A stretch of 64,000 nucleotides of DNA from Streptomyces hygroscopicus subsp. hygroscopicus (GCF_001553455.1 NZ_BBOX01000097.1:1-64000), one strand, 5' to 3'; counted from the stretch's first letter, positions 1 to 8,925 are shown. A program made the numbers and translations. Notes: generated by a model from the letters alone, not told the origin.

Positions 1-265
1 GCCCCCGCCACACCGGCCGTACGCCCCGCCCCGGCCCGGACAACCGGGCTCGTCCAGCACGCCGCGCCCCACCCCGACCCGGACAGCCCCACTCACCCAG
101 CACACCCCGCCCCCGCCACGACAGCCCCGCCCACTCGGGAACACAGCCCTCTCCAGTCGGCACACCCCGCCCCGGCCAGGACAGGACGTCAAGCCGGAAG
201 GCGGAGCCGCCCCGCCCGGCCCAAGGAAAGCCCCGAGGGCCGCCGCCGGACGCGGTACGGCCCCC
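1..265. repeat. GC-rich non-coding stretch with degenerate direct repeats
   Basis: No credible gene is seen here. A unit of the form CACACCCCGCCCC-GCCA-GACAG occurs twice (around 101-123 and 161-183) with weaker copies between. It lies downstream of the stop codon of the leftward hydrolase gene, so it may be the decayed 3' flank of that gene or of a gene outside the window. No clear hairpin terminator was found. Confidence 0.4.
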
Positions 266-1654
266 TCAGAGGCCGCGCCAGCCCTCCGGGTCGACCCCGC
301 CGGGCACCACGCCCTCCGGGCCGTAGGGCTCCCGGGTGAACACGAAGGTGCCCAGGTCCAGATGGGCGGGGGCGTCGCCCTCACCCTCCACCACGCGCAG
401 CGTCTCCCCCGCGTAGTAGCCGTCGAGCCCCGTCCAGGTGCCGTCCGGCTCGGCCCTGAAGCGCGAGGCCCGGCCCGCCCCGGCGGCCGGGGACAGCTCC
501 AGTCCGCGGTCCGCGCGCAGCCGCAGATGGTACGGGCGGGCGCCCCAGTACCAGGGGCCGGTGAGCGCCAGCAGCGCCGGATCCGCCTCGAGCAGCGGCC
601 GCCAGGGCGCCGGGATACGGGGCTCGTGCTCCGCCACGATTTCTATGAGGTCGGCGGCGATGGCGCCGATCGTGGGCCCTGATGTGGCATTGGCCAGCGC
701 GATCCCGGCCAGCCGGTCCTCCGGGCTCACCCACAGCGAGGCCAGGAAACCGGGCATGGAGCCGGTGTGGCCGTGGAGGTAGCGACCGCCATGGCGGATG
801 AGCTGCGTCCCCAGGCCGTAGCCGCCGTCCCAGTCCCCCTCCTCGGGGGCGACGGCGGGCGCCCGCATCTCGGCGAGCGACTCGGCGCCGAGCACCCGCT
901 CGTCCCCGTCCAGCAGGAAGGCGGCGAAGCGGGCCAGATCCCCGGCGGTCGACCAGAGCTGCCCGGCCGGCCCCATCCGCCCGGTGTCCTCGGCCGGTTC
1001 GGGCAGGATCACATCCGCCCAGGGGTGCACGGCCCATCCCCCGGCGTGCGGGGCCCGCGGCTCGAGCGACGTACGCCCCATCCCCAGCGGCTCCAGCACC
1101 TCACGGGTGAGCACCTGGCCCCAGGGGGCGCCGCGCAGCCGCTCGACCAGCGCGCCGAGCAGCGCGAATCCGGGGTTGGAGTAGTGGTGGCGGCGGCCCG
1201 CGGGGTACACCACCGGGCGCTCGCCGAAGACATCGGCCGTCTCGGGCCGCAGCGCCCCCGGCGTGCGCTCCCACCACGGGCCGCGCGGCTCGGCGGCGAG
1301 ACCCGCGGTGTGGGAGAGGAGCTGGGCCACGGTCGCGCCCCCGGCCTCCGGCACGTCCAGATGCTTGGCCAGCGGATCGCCGAGGTCCAGCAGCCCCTCG
1401 TCACGCAGCCGCATCACCAGCACCGCCACGAAGGTCTTGGTCAAGGAGCCGATGCGGTACTGGGTGTCGGCGTCCGGCGCGTGTCCCTCCACGCAGCTGC
1501 GCGAACCCGTCCACACCAGCTTCCCCTCCCGCACCACGGCCCCCACCAGGGACGGGGCACGGCCCTCAACCTGGCCGAGGGCGACGCGCCGCAGCAGGGC
1601 ACGACGGGTGGCGGGCAACGGCTCGGCGAACTCGTCCGCGTCGAGTGTGGTCAT
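266..1654 (-). CDS. Serine hydrolase of the beta-lactamase / class C (esterase, D-aminopeptidase-like) family
   Basis: 462 residues. The three active-site motifs of the penicillin-recognising serine hydrolases are present in order: SLTK (nucleophile Ser70, Lys73), YSN (158-160) and HTG (296-298), the last in place of the KTG of true beta-lactamases. HTG is common in esterase and D-aminopeptidase-like members. No signal peptide is obvious, so a cytoplasmic role such as ester or peptide hydrolysis is more likely than antibiotic resistance. The ATG at 1652-1654 was chosen because the frame stays open upstream only through antisense of the merR gene. It diverges from merR across a 120 bp gap. Substrate unknown. 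Confidence 0.8.
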   Translation of the reverse strand: MTTLDADEFAEPLPATRRALLRRVALGQVEGRAPSLVGAVVREGKLVWTGSRSCVEGHAPDADTQYRIGSLTKTFVAVLVMRLRDEGLLDLGDPLAKHLDVPEAGGATVAQLLSHTAGLAAEPRGPWWERTPGALRPETADVFGERPVVYPAGRRHHYSNPGFALLGALVERLRGAPWGQVLTREVLEPLGMGRTSLEPRAPHAGGWAVHPWADVILPEPAEDTGRMGPAGQLWSTAGDLARFAAFLLDGDERVLGAESLAEMRAPAVAPEEGDWDGGYGLGTQLIRHGGRYLHGHTGSMPGFLASLWVSPEDRLAGIALANATSGPTIGAIAADLIEIVAEHEPRIPAPWRPLLEADPALLALTGPWYWGARPYHLRLRADRGLELSPAAGAGRASRFRAEPDGTWTGLDGYYAGETLRVVEGEGDAPAHLDLGTFVFTREPYGPEGVVPGGVDPEGWRGL

Positions 1655-1740
1655 GTCGGCACTGTACGGCCAGGGTCCGACAATCCCGGCCGTTCGTCCT
1701 TCGGCCGTCGGCGTCCGGGCCCTTCGGAGCCGGGCTCTGG

Positions 1741-1760
1741 CCTTGACGTCAGGGTCAAGG
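1741..1760 (+). promoter_or_regulatory. MerR-type operator
   Basis: Perfect dyad with arms CCTTGAC (1741-1747) and GTCAAGG (1754-1760) around a 6 bp centre. It lies 14 bp before the merR start codon. A -10-like TACCGT follows at 1763-1768. Dyads of this shape between the -35 and -10 elements are the usual MerR-family operators, so autoregulation of merR-trx is likely. The transcript may be leaderless or nearly so. Confidence 0.7.
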
Positions 1761-1774
1761 TCTACCGTCGCAGC

Positions 1775-2206
1775 ATGCGGATCGGAGAGCTGGCCGAACG
1801 GGCGGGTACCACCACCCGCACCCTGCGCTACTACGAGTCGCTCGGGCTGCTGCCCGCGCGCCGCACCGGCAATGGTTACCGGTCGTACGACGAGGAGGAC
1901 CTGCGGCTGCTTCAGCAGATCCGCACGCTGCGGGACTTCGGCTTCGAGCTGGAGGAGACGCGTCCGTTCGTCGAATGCCTGCGCTCCGGCCATCCGGCCG
2001 GGGACTCCTGCCCCGCCTCGCTGGAGGTCTACCGGCGCAAGCTGGCCGAGCTGGACGAGTGCATCGCCCGGCTGAGCGCCATCCGGGAGCGGGTCGGGAC
2101 GCAGCTCGCCCAGGCGGAGCGGGCCCGCGCGGAGCTGGAGGCCGCGGCGACGGCACCCGAAGGGGCCCCGGAGCCGCGCTGCGAACTGACGCCGCCCGGC
2201 CAGTGA
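1775..2206 (+). CDS. MerR family transcriptional regulator
   Basis: 143 residues. The N-terminal winged helix has the family signature: MRIGELAERAG followed by TTRTLRYYESLGLLP. A central dimerisation helix follows (about 80-120). The C-terminal region holds Cys residues in CLRSGHPAGDSC and a final RCEL, which could bind metal or sense redox state; this is inference. The ATG at 1775 is 14 bp after a perfect MerR operator. A thioredoxin gene follows 38 bp later on the same strand, so the pair probably forms a small operon for thiol or redox control. The inducer is unknown. Confidence 0.85.
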   Translation: MRIGELAERAGTTTRTLRYYESLGLLPARRTGNGYRSYDEEDLRLLQQIRTLRDFGFELEETRPFVECLRSGHPAGDSCPASLEVYRRKLAELDECIARLSAIRERVGTQLAQAERARAELEAAATAPEGAPEPRCELTPPGQ

Positions 2207-2244
2207 ACCGCCCGTCACCACGACGGCCACGAAGGAGAGACGAG

Positions 2245-2583
2245 ATGACGCTGACGCACACCGGGGGAGTGGCCACGGTCACGGACGCCACCTTCGCCGA
2301 GGAGGTGCTGGCGGCGGAGCTGCCGGTGCTGGTGAAGTTCACCGCCTCCTGGTGCCCGCCGTGCCGGATGATCGCTCCGGTGCTGGCGGAGATCGCCCGG
2401 GAGGAGGGCCACCGGCTGAAGGTGGTCCAGCTGGACGTGGACGCGAACCCGTCCACCACCCTGGCCTACGGGGTGCTCTCGATGCCGACGCTGATGCTGT
2501 TCCGGGCGGGTGAGCCGGTGCGGTCGCTGGTCGGGGCCCGTACCAAGCGGCGGCTGCTGGAGGAGCTCGGTGACGCGATCTGA
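2245..2583 (+). CDS. Thioredoxin-family protein
   Basis: 112 residues, close to the usual thioredoxin length. The active site is WCPPC (Trp36, Cys37, Cys40), a variant of the classical WCGPC; the cis-proline SMPT motif follows near residue 80. It is a cytoplasmic thiol-disulfide reductase or thioredoxin-like protein. The ribosome site GAAGGAGAG sits just before the ATG. It lies downstream of the MerR regulator and probably shares its promoter. It is separate from the main trxB-trxA pair at 31.8-33.2 kb, so it is likely a secondary, conditionally expressed thioredoxin. Confidence 0.88.
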   Translation: MTLTHTGGVATVTDATFAEEVLAAELPVLVKFTASWCPPCRMIAPVLAEIAREEGHRLKVVQLDVDANPSTTLAYGVLSMPTLMLFRAGEPVRSLVGARTKRRLLEELGDAI

Positions 2584-2655
2584 CACATGAGCGGGCCGCG
2601 GCCGAACCGCCCCTGCTACGTTGGCCGGACGTGACCAGCAACGGGGGCGGAAAAG

Positions 2656-3306
2656 GTGAGGTCAGCGGTGCGCGTCCTGGTGCAGGGAAAACCCGTCGGT
2701 TCCTATCCGGCCCTCCCTCCCGAGGCCGAGCGCGGTTCCCCGCGTCGGATCACCGAGGTCGGCGAGGAGGTGCTCCGCCGCCCCTGCCGGGAGGTGACCG
2801 AGTTCGGCACGCCCGAGCTGAGCGCCCTCATCGACGACATGTTCCTCACCATGTACATCGCCGAGGGCGCCGGGCTGGCCGCCAATCAGGTCGGCGTCGA
2901 CCTGCGGCTGTTCGTCTACGACTGCCCGGACGACAACGGCGTACGGCATGTCGGTCACATCCTCAACCCCGTCCTGGAGCAGCCCGACCCGGCCGACCGG
3001 CTGCTCATCGAGGAGGCCGAGGGCTGTCTGTCCGTACCGGGCGCGCGGATGGACGTACCGCGCACCGACCGCACCGTGGTCCGCGGTGCGGACAAGGACG
3101 GGAACCCGCTGGTGATCGAGGGCACCGGCTACTTCGCCCGGTGTCTGCAGCACGAGACCGACCACCTCTCGGGACATCTCTACATCGACCGGCTCTCCAA
3201 GCGCGACCGCAAGGAAGCGCTGCGGCAGATGGCGGACCTCCATGAGCAGGTCCTCGCCCGGCGCGTGGAGAAGGCGGCGGCCCTGGGCCACCAGCTGAAG
3301 CCCTGA
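2656..3306 (+). CDS. def: Peptide deformylase
   Basis: 216 residues. It removes the N-formyl group from nascent proteins using a metal ion. All three family motifs are present: [10 protein letters not shown] (71-80), EGCLS (122-126, with the metal-binding Cys124) and HETDH (166-170, two metal His and the catalytic Glu). The N-terminal extension of about 30 residues is typical of actinobacterial paralogues. The annotated GTG at 2656 is uncertain: a second GTG at 2668 is better placed behind the AAAGGTGAGG ribosome site, giving 212 residues. No fmt gene is adjacent, so this may be one of several deformylase paralogues. Confidence 0.93.
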   Translation: MRSAVRVLVQGKPVGSYPALPPEAERGSPRRITEVGEEVLRRPCREVTEFGTPELSALIDDMFLTMYIAEGAGLAANQVGVDLRLFVYDCPDDNGVRHVGHILNPVLEQPDPADRLLIEEAEGCLSVPGARMDVPRTDRTVVRGADKDGNPLVIEGTGYFARCLQHETDHLSGHLYIDRLSKRDRKEALRQMADLHEQVLARRVEKAAALGHQLKP

Positions 3307-3474
3307 CCCGGCTCGCCCGGGGCCCCGCAGGGCCCGCTGTCGCCGGCACGTTGACCTGTTCGACGTGCGGCATCTCCCGGCGGGCCGCTCAGGGGGCACG
3401 GACCACCGGCTGCGGTGTGCCGGCGCCGGGGTAACCGGTGAGGACGGTGGCGGGAAGGCGCGTCGCGGACGTGG

Positions 3475-4719
3475 CTAGCGCTTGTCGACGACGATCTCGC
3501 CGTTCAGGATCGTCATGCCGAGTGCGCGAAGGTTGCTGATGTCCTGGGTGGGATCGGCGGTCAGCACGATCAGGTCGGCGCGCTTGCCGGGGGCCACCGT
3601 GCCGAGATCGGGGCGGACGCACTGCCGCGCCGCGCCGCTGGTGGCTGCGACGAGCGACTGGACGGGTGTCATTCCCGCCGCGACCATCAGCTCGGCCTCC
3701 TCCAAGGTGTTGGCCCCGAACAGGCCCCGGCCACTGAAGGTGTCGCTGCCCAGGGCGATGCGCACGCCGGCGTCGGCGACCTTCTTGACGTTGCCCCGGG
3801 TGTCCGGATGGGTCGCGTCGTGGATCCAGAGCGTCGGTGTGTAGGTGATGTCGCGCTCGAGCATCAGTTCGACAAGCGAGTGATCCGTGATGGGTTCGAC
3901 CGTGACACCATGCTCCAGGCCGTCCGCGCCCGCCTCGATCGCTTCGCGGGCCGCGGCCTGCTGGGTCGTGTGGACGGTCACCCTCAGACCTCGCTCGTGC
4001 CCGGTTTCGATGCCCGCCCGAAGGAAATCGAGGGGGAGCCGCACAAGCTCGACGGCGACCGGAAAAGCGGCGTTCCGCCAGACGTACGGGGGCGATCCGG
4101 CGCAGGCGCACGCACCCTCCGAGAGAAGTTTGATCGCGTCCACCTTCCGGTCGGCCAGATGATGCACCAGATCACGCATCTGCCGCACGCTGTCGGCCTC
4201 GCCCGTGAACCGTGCGCGTGCCCACGGGTTGCCGCCGAAGACGGTGGCCGCGGGATGTCCGTCGCGCCCGGTGATGCCGCAGCCGGTCGCCAGCAGCCGC
4301 GGTCCTCGTAGCGTGCCCGCAGCGATCTTGGCCCGCGTCTCCAGGATCCCCCCGGTCGGATCGCCCACCGACTTGATGGTGGTGACCCCGTGCTGGAGGA
4401 ACAGGTCGAGCCGTCCGGGAAGCTCGTCCTCCTCGAACCTCCGCATCGACTCCTGATCGGACACCGCGAGGACGTCGTAGAAGTGGAGGTGTGTGTCGAT
4501 CAGGCCCGGCATCACCCAGCCCTCCGCCGCGTCGACCTCCTTCCTGCCCCTCAGCGGCTCTGCCGAGACGGCGGCGATCTCTCCACCGTTGATGGCGACG
4601 TCGTGCGGCCCGGCGAGCGCCTTGTGGCCGTCGAAGACGTGCGCACGGCGGATGACGAGGTCGTACGTCGCGGGATCGCGGCCTTCGGTGCTCGTGGTCA
4701 CCTCGGGTTCATGGGCCAT
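3475..4719 (-). CDS. Amidohydrolase (imidazolonepropionase/prolidase-like metal-dependent hydrolase)
   Basis: 414 residues. The metal-site residues of the amidohydrolase superfamily are visible: HLH (His77, His79) at the end of strand 1, Lys197 as the likely bridging (carboxylated) lysine, His250, His270 and Asp326 in GSD. The arrangement resembles prolidase or imidazolonepropionase-related cyclic amide and dipeptide hydrolases. No signal peptide, so cytoplasmic. The ATG at 4717-4719 was chosen because a good site (AGGAG, 8 bp spacing) precedes it. It lies just downstream of an Rrf2 regulator on the same strand, and an operator-like site matching the regulator's own palindrome sits in the 102 bp gap. 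Substrate unknown. Confidence 0.85.
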   Translation of the reverse strand: MAHEPEVTTSTEGRDPATYDLVIRRAHVFDGHKALAGPHDVAINGGEIAAVSAEPLRGRKEVDAAEGWVMPGLIDTHLHFYDVLAVSDQESMRRFEEDELPGRLDLFLQHGVTTIKSVGDPTGGILETRAKIAAGTLRGPRLLATGCGITGRDGHPAATVFGGNPWARARFTGEADSVRQMRDLVHHLADRKVDAIKLLSEGACACAGSPPYVWRNAAFPVAVELVRLPLDFLRAGIETGHERGLRVTVHTTQQAAAREAIEAGADGLEHGVTVEPITDHSLVELMLERDITYTPTLWIHDATHPDTRGNVKKVADAGVRIALGSDTFSGRGLFGANTLEEAELMVAAGMTPVQSLVAATSGAARQCVRPDLGTVAPGKRADLIVLTADPTQDISNLRALGMTILNGEIVVDKR

Positions 4720-4751
4720 CGCTCTCACTCCTGATCGGGCGGCGTCCGGCT

Positions 4752-4778
4752 TGACTGCCACCGCCGTGGTTACAGTTA
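4752..4778 (-). promoter_or_regulatory. Operator-like site in front of the amidohydrolase gene
   Basis: One arm, GTTACAGTTA (4769-4778), is identical to the arm of the palindrome in front of the Rrf2 gene. The opposite arm (4752-4761, TGACTGCCAC) matches 7 of 10 positions at the same 7 bp spacing. It lies 33 bp upstream of the amidohydrolase start codon, where a repressor would block initiation. Confidence 0.6.
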
Positions 4779-4821
4779 GGGTAGAAAAAGTGGCGGAGGG
4801 CATGCCTCCGCCATTACTCGG

Positions 4822-5268
4822 TCAGCTGTCCACCGGCGCGGGTTCGCGCTCGTTGGCCAGCACCCGCCGGAGCAGGTGGGCGATCGTCGTTCGGCCGAGC
4901 CGTTCCTCCATGGCCCGTTCGGCGTCCCGGAACTCCACCTCGAGCAGGGCGGAGATGTTGCGGCCGACCTCGCACGCGTCGCTGGGCGGATGGGCGTGCC
5001 GCGACAGGATCCGCCCCTCCTCGACGGCCGCGTAGGCGTCGTAGAGCGTGATGTCCCGTGGGGCACGGGCAAGGGACCAGCCGCCGCCGCGGCCCTCGGT
5101 GGACCACACCAGGCCGGCGTTTCGCAGACTGCCCAGGATGCGCCGCACGAGCACCGGATTGCTCGCCAGGCTGTCCGCGATCTCCGCGGAGGTCAGCGAA
5201 CGGTCGCCCCAGCGCGCCAACATGGTGAGCGCGTGGATCGCGACCGCACTCCTGCTGCTGAGACCCAC
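4822..5268 (-). CDS. Rrf2 family transcriptional regulator
   Basis: 148 residues from a GTG start with AAGGGAAG upstream. The N-terminal winged helix shows the Rrf2 pattern: SRSAVAIHALTMLA, LTSAEIADSL, then the recognition helix NPVLVRRILGSL and the Gly-rich wing RGGGW. The family includes IscR, NsrR and CymR. Only one cysteine (Cys99) is present, so the three-cysteine iron-sulfur ligand set of IscR/NsrR is missing, and another signal is likely. A perfect 10 bp-arm palindrome lies 46 bp upstream and a related site lies before the amidohydrolase gene downstream. I infer that it represses itself and the amidohydrolase. Confidence 0.85.
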   Translation of the reverse strand: MGLSSRSAVAIHALTMLARWGDRSLTSAEIADSLASNPVLVRRILGSLRNAGLVWSTEGRGGGWSLARAPRDITLYDAYAAVEEGRILSRHAHPPSDACEVGRNISALLEVEFRDAERAMEERLGRTTIAHLLRRVLANEREPAPVDS

Positions 5269-5313
5269 CGTCTTCCCTTCGCGACCTGAGCGGCAACGAT
5301 CTGACCGACGATC

Positions 5314-5340
5314 TAACTGTAACGAACCTAGTTACAGTTA
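5314..5340 (-). promoter_or_regulatory. Rrf2 operator (perfect palindrome)
   Basis: Perfect inverted repeat: TAACTGTAAC (5314-5323), 7 bp centre, GTTACAGTTA (5331-5340). Read on the minus strand it overlaps a -35-like TTAACT and a -10-like TTAGAT about 19 bp apart, so binding would block the regulator's own promoter. The site is strikingly AT-rich for this genome. Confidence 0.8.
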
Positions 5341-5474
5341 ATGCGCCTGTCAATCCGGTGCTCGCCGGGCCGGGGCGTCCCCGCTGCCGCCGAGGTGGCC
5401 GGGACCGGTAGCGCGCGGTGCGCATGCGCATCTCCCGTCGGCGGAGCCCAGCCGCGCGGCCCTACAGGTCCGCG

Positions 5475-6950
5475 TCAGGTCTGGGCCATGTCCACGAAGC
5501 GGGAGTAGTGGCCCTGGAAGGCGACCGTGATGGTGGCCGTGGGACCGTTACGGTGCTTGGCCACGATCAGATCCGCCTCGCCCGCACGCGGTGACTCCTT
5601 CTCGTAGGCGTCCTCGCGATGGAGCAGGATGACCATGTCCGCGTCCTGCTCGATGGATCCACTCTCCCGGAGGTCCGAGACCATCGGCTTCTTGTCCGTG
5701 CGCTGCTCGGGGCCTCGGTTGAGCTGGGAGAGCGCGATAACCGGCACTTCCAGCTCCTTGGCCAGCAGCTTCAGGTTTCGCGACATGTCCGAGACCTCCT
5801 GCTGACGGCTCTCGGGGCGCCGGGCACCGCCGGACTGCATCAGCTGGAGGTAGTCGATGACGACGAGCTGGAGGTCGTTGCGCTGCTTGAGCCGACGGCA
5901 CTTGGCGCGGATCTCCATCATCGACAGGTTCGGGGAGTCGTCGATGTAGAGCGGGGCCTGGGAGACATCCGGCATCCGCCGGGCCAGCCGCGTCCAGTCC
6001 TCGTCGGTCATGCTGCCGGAGCGCATGTGGTGCAGCGCCACCCGGGCCTCGGCGGAGAGCAGACGCATCGCGATCTCGTTGCGCCCCATCTCCAGCGAGA
6101 AGATCACGCTCGGCATGTTGTGCTTGATCGAGCAGGCCCGCGCGAAGTCGAGGGCCAGGGTGGACTTGCCCATCGCGGGACGCGCGGCGATCACGATCAT
6201 CTGGCCCGGGTGCAGCCCGTTCGTCAGGGAGTCCAGGTCGGTGAAGCCGGTGGGCACCCCCGACATCTGTCCGCTGCGGGAGCCGATCGCCTCGATCTCG
6301 TCGAGCGCGCCCTCCATGATGTCGCCGAGCGGCAGGTAGTCCTCGCTGGTGCGCTGCTCGGTGACGGCGTAGATCTCCGCCTGGGCGTTGTTGACGATCT
6401 CGTCGACGTCACCGTCCGCCGCGTATCCCATCTGGGTGATGCGGGTGCCGGCCTCGACGAGGCGGCGCAGCACGGCCCGCTCGTGGACGATCTCCGCGTA
6501 GTACTCGGCGTTGGCGGCGGTGGGGACCGACTGGACGAGGGTGTGGAGATACGAGGCCCCGCCGACCCGGGCGATCTCACCGCGCTTGGTCAGCTCCGCG
6601 GCGACGGTGATCGGGTCGGCCGGCTCGCCCTTGGCGTAGAGATCCAGGATGGCCTGGTAGACGGTCTCATGGGCGGGCCGGTAGAAGTCATTGCCCTTGA
6701 GGACCTCCACGACGTCGGCGATGGCGTCCTTGGAGAGCAGCATGCCGCCGAGCACGGACTGCTCGGCGTCGAGGTCCTGCGGCGGTACGCGCTCGAAGCC
6801 GGAGCCCTCCCAGGGGGAGCCGCCGCCTCCGTCACGGTCCTGCTGACCGCCCCGGCCGCCGCCGTCACCGCGGCGGAAGCGGGGGGACGGGAAGCGGTCG
6901 GACGGGCCGGAGTCCGCCCACGGATCGTCCATGGGCTCGGGCACGCTCAC
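5475..6950 (-). CDS. dnaB: Replicative DNA helicase DnaB
   Basis: 491 residues from a GTG at 6948-6950 behind GGAGGAGG. It is the hexameric 5'-3' helicase that unwinds DNA at the fork and is loaded at oriC. After a Gly/Asp-rich disordered leader (1-55) comes the DnaB N-terminal helical domain (about 58-160), then the RecA-like ATPase with Walker A ARPAMGKST (256-264), Walker B LVVIDYLQL and the DnaB C-terminal motifs DLRESGSIEQDAD and KHRNGPT. No intein interrupts it, unlike several mycobacterial DnaB proteins. It stands alone, with a DnaA-box cluster in its upstream gap. The frame runs 32 codons further upstream but without a better start. Confidence 0.97.
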   Translation of the reverse strand: MSVPEPMDDPWADSGPSDRFPSPRFRRGDGGGRGGQQDRDGGGGSPWEGSGFERVPPQDLDAEQSVLGGMLLSKDAIADVVEVLKGNDFYRPAHETVYQAILDLYAKGEPADPITVAAELTKRGEIARVGGASYLHTLVQSVPTAANAEYYAEIVHERAVLRRLVEAGTRITQMGYAADGDVDEIVNNAQAEIYAVTEQRTSEDYLPLGDIMEGALDEIEAIGSRSGQMSGVPTGFTDLDSLTNGLHPGQMIVIAARPAMGKSTLALDFARACSIKHNMPSVIFSLEMGRNEIAMRLLSAEARVALHHMRSGSMTDEDWTRLARRMPDVSQAPLYIDDSPNLSMMEIRAKCRRLKQRNDLQLVVIDYLQLMQSGGARRPESRQQEVSDMSRNLKLLAKELEVPVIALSQLNRGPEQRTDKKPMVSDLRESGSIEQDADMVILLHREDAYEKESPRAGEADLIVAKHRNGPTATITVAFQGHYSRFVDMAQT

Positions 6951-7134
6951 CCCGCCACCTCCTCCCGTCCGCGAAGCGAACCTCGCCGTGCCCGTCCTTC
7001 CTACGGCACGGCTATGACACAACAGAGCGGCCGGCTTTCCGGACACGGCGCATCGGAGACCGGGGGTTCCGGGGCCGGATCGGGTGGCGGACGCCGGACC
7101 ACGTTAGGCCCGTCGGCACCACCAGCCAACTTGG

Positions 7135-7397
7135 TTATCCACAGGGCATGTGGATGATGCGACCCATCCTGTGGGTAAGTCGCGCGAACCTGTGCACGGG
7201 TCGGGGGACAGCGCTGTGGACAAACCCGCAATCACCCCGAGAAGGCAAGCCTGACCTGCGATTTCTCTATCCAGGGGCTGTGCAGAAGAAAAACTTCTGC
7301 CCCCAGCGCAAGATCGCGACAAAGGGCGCAGAGAAGATCGTCCCGCGCGCCGCCTTGTAAGGACTGCTATTGGCTTGTGTCTCTTACCTGTGGACGA
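7135..7397. promoter_or_regulatory. DnaA-box cluster between dnaB and the MATE gene
   Basis: The 460 bp gap 6951-7410 holds no gene. DnaA boxes are at 7135-7143 (TTATCCACA, perfect E. coli type), 7149-7157 (minus, TCATCCACA), 7170-7178 (minus, TTACCCACA), 7215-7223 (minus, TTGTCCACA, perfect Streptomyces type) and 7389-7397 (minus, TCGTCCACA). Five boxes in about 260 bp is far above chance. The cluster lies about 35 kb left of oriC and also covers the upstream region of dnaB. Confidence 0.75.
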
Positions 7398-7410
7398 TTA
7401 CATTGCCCTC

Positions 7411-8751
7411 ATGACACAGACCTCCACGAGTGCGCGGAGCACCCTGCGCCACCACGACCGCGAGATCATCGCGCTCGCGCTTCCCGCCTTCGGCGCACTC
7501 GTGGCGGAACCCCTCTTCGTCATGGTCGACAGCGCCGTCGTCGGTCATCTGGGCACCGCCCAGCTGGCCGGTCTGGGGGTCGCCGCCGCCCTGCTCGCCA
7601 CCGCCGTCAACATCTTCGTCTTCCTCGCCTACGCCACCACCGCGGCGGTGGCCCGACGCGTCGGCGCCGGCGACGTTCCCGGGGCCATCCGGCAGGGCAT
7701 GGACGGCATCTGGCTGGCCCTGCTGCTCGGCGCCGCCGTGATCGCCGCCGCTCTTCCCACCGCCCCCGCCCTCGTCGATCTCTTCGGCGCCTCGGACACC
7801 GCCTCCCCCTACGCCGTCACCTATCTGCGGATCAGCACGCTCGGCATCCCCGCGATGCTGGTGGTGCTCGCCGCCACCGGCGTCCTCCGCGGTCTCCAGG
7901 ACACCCGCACCCCGCTGTATGTCGCCGTCGGCGGCTTCGGGGCCAATGCCGCGCTGAACGCCGCCCTGGTCTACGGGGCCGGGCTGGGCATCGCGGGCTC
8001 CGCCTGGGGCACGGTGATCGCCCAGAACGCCATGGCCGCCGTCTACCTCACCGTGGTCATCCGGGGCGCCCGCCGCCATGGCACCTCGCTGCGGCCCGAT
8101 GCCGCCGGGATACGGGCCTCCGCCCACGCCGGGGCACCGCTGCTGATCCGTACGCTCTCGCTGCGTGCCGTGATGCTGATCGCGACGGCCGTCGCGGCCC
8201 GCCTCGGTGACACCGACATCGCCGCGCATCAGATCGTGCTCACCCTGTGGAATCTGCTGGCGTTCGCCCTGGACGCCATCGCCATCGCGGGTCAGGCGAT
8301 CATCGGACGCTATCTGGGCGCGGGCGATGAGGAGGGGGCACGGGCCGCCTGCCGCCGGATGGTGCACTGGGGCATCGCCTCGGGCATCGTGCTGGGTCTG
8401 CTGGTGGTCGCCTCCCGGCCGCTGTTCATCCCCCTGTTCACCACCGATCCCGCGGTACGGGACGCCCTGCTGCCCGCCCTGCTGGTGACGGCCCTCGTCC
8501 AGCCGGTCTCCGGGGTGGTCTTCGTTCTCGACGGCGTGCTGATGGGGGCGGGCGACGGGCCCTATCTGGCCTGGGCGATGATCGCCACCCTGGCCGTCTT
8601 CGCCCCGGTGGCGCTGCTGGTGCCATGGCTCGGCGGGGGACTGACCGCGCTGTGGTGCACCATGGCGCTGATGATGTCGGTCCGGATGGCGACCCTGTGG
8701 CTGCGCAGCCGCTCCGGCCGCTGGATCGTCACCGGCGCGGTACGAGGCTGA
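7411..8751 (+). CDS. MATE family efflux transporter (DinF/NorM-like)
   Basis: 446 residues with about 12 hydrophobic segments in two similar halves, the MATE antiporter layout. Family-like features include the first-helix pattern LALPAFGALVAEPLFVMVDSAVVGHLG and the second-half pattern LTLWNLLAFALDAIAIAGQAIIGRYLG. It most likely exports cationic or aromatic compounds in exchange for Na+ or H+. The start ATG at 7411 follows a -35-like TTGTGT (7375-7380) and a -10-like TACATT with no clear ribosome site, so the message may be leaderless or have a short leader. A strong hairpin terminator follows. It is transcribed away from dnaB. Confidence 0.92.
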   Translation: MTQTSTSARSTLRHHDREIIALALPAFGALVAEPLFVMVDSAVVGHLGTAQLAGLGVAAALLATAVNIFVFLAYATTAAVARRVGAGDVPGAIRQGMDGIWLALLLGAAVIAAALPTAPALVDLFGASDTASPYAVTYLRISTLGIPAMLVVLAATGVLRGLQDTRTPLYVAVGGFGANAALNAALVYGAGLGIAGSAWGTVIAQNAMAAVYLTVVIRGARRHGTSLRPDAAGIRASAHAGAPLLIRTLSLRAVMLIATAVAARLGDTDIAAHQIVLTLWNLLAFALDAIAIAGQAIIGRYLGAGDEEGARAACRRMVHWGIASGIVLGLLVVASRPLFIPLFTTDPAVRDALLPALLVTALVQPVSGVVFVLDGVLMGAGDGPYLAWAMIATLAVFAPVALLVPWLGGGLTALWCTMALMMSVRMATLWLRSRSGRWIVTGAVRG

Positions 8752-8925
8752 GCCGGACCGAGCCACGCCCCGGATGCGCTCCGACACGGTGCCTCGAAAA
8801 AGACGTCCTCGAACACGACGCCCCGACACGATGCACTCCAACACGCACCCGGACGGAACGGCGGCCCCGGGCACGGCGCCCCGCACCCCGCACCCCGCAC
8901 CCCAGGACGTCCAGCCCCCGCACGG

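Noticed and set aside
1655..2230. N-terminal extension of the serine hydrolase by about 190 residues
   Set aside because: The extension is antisense to the merR gene and its sequence is typical out-of-frame Arg/Pro/Gly-rich translation; the ATG at 1654 fits the family length.
5475..6950. Intein in dnaB
   Set aside because: The helicase motifs are continuous at normal spacing with no inserted splicing domain.
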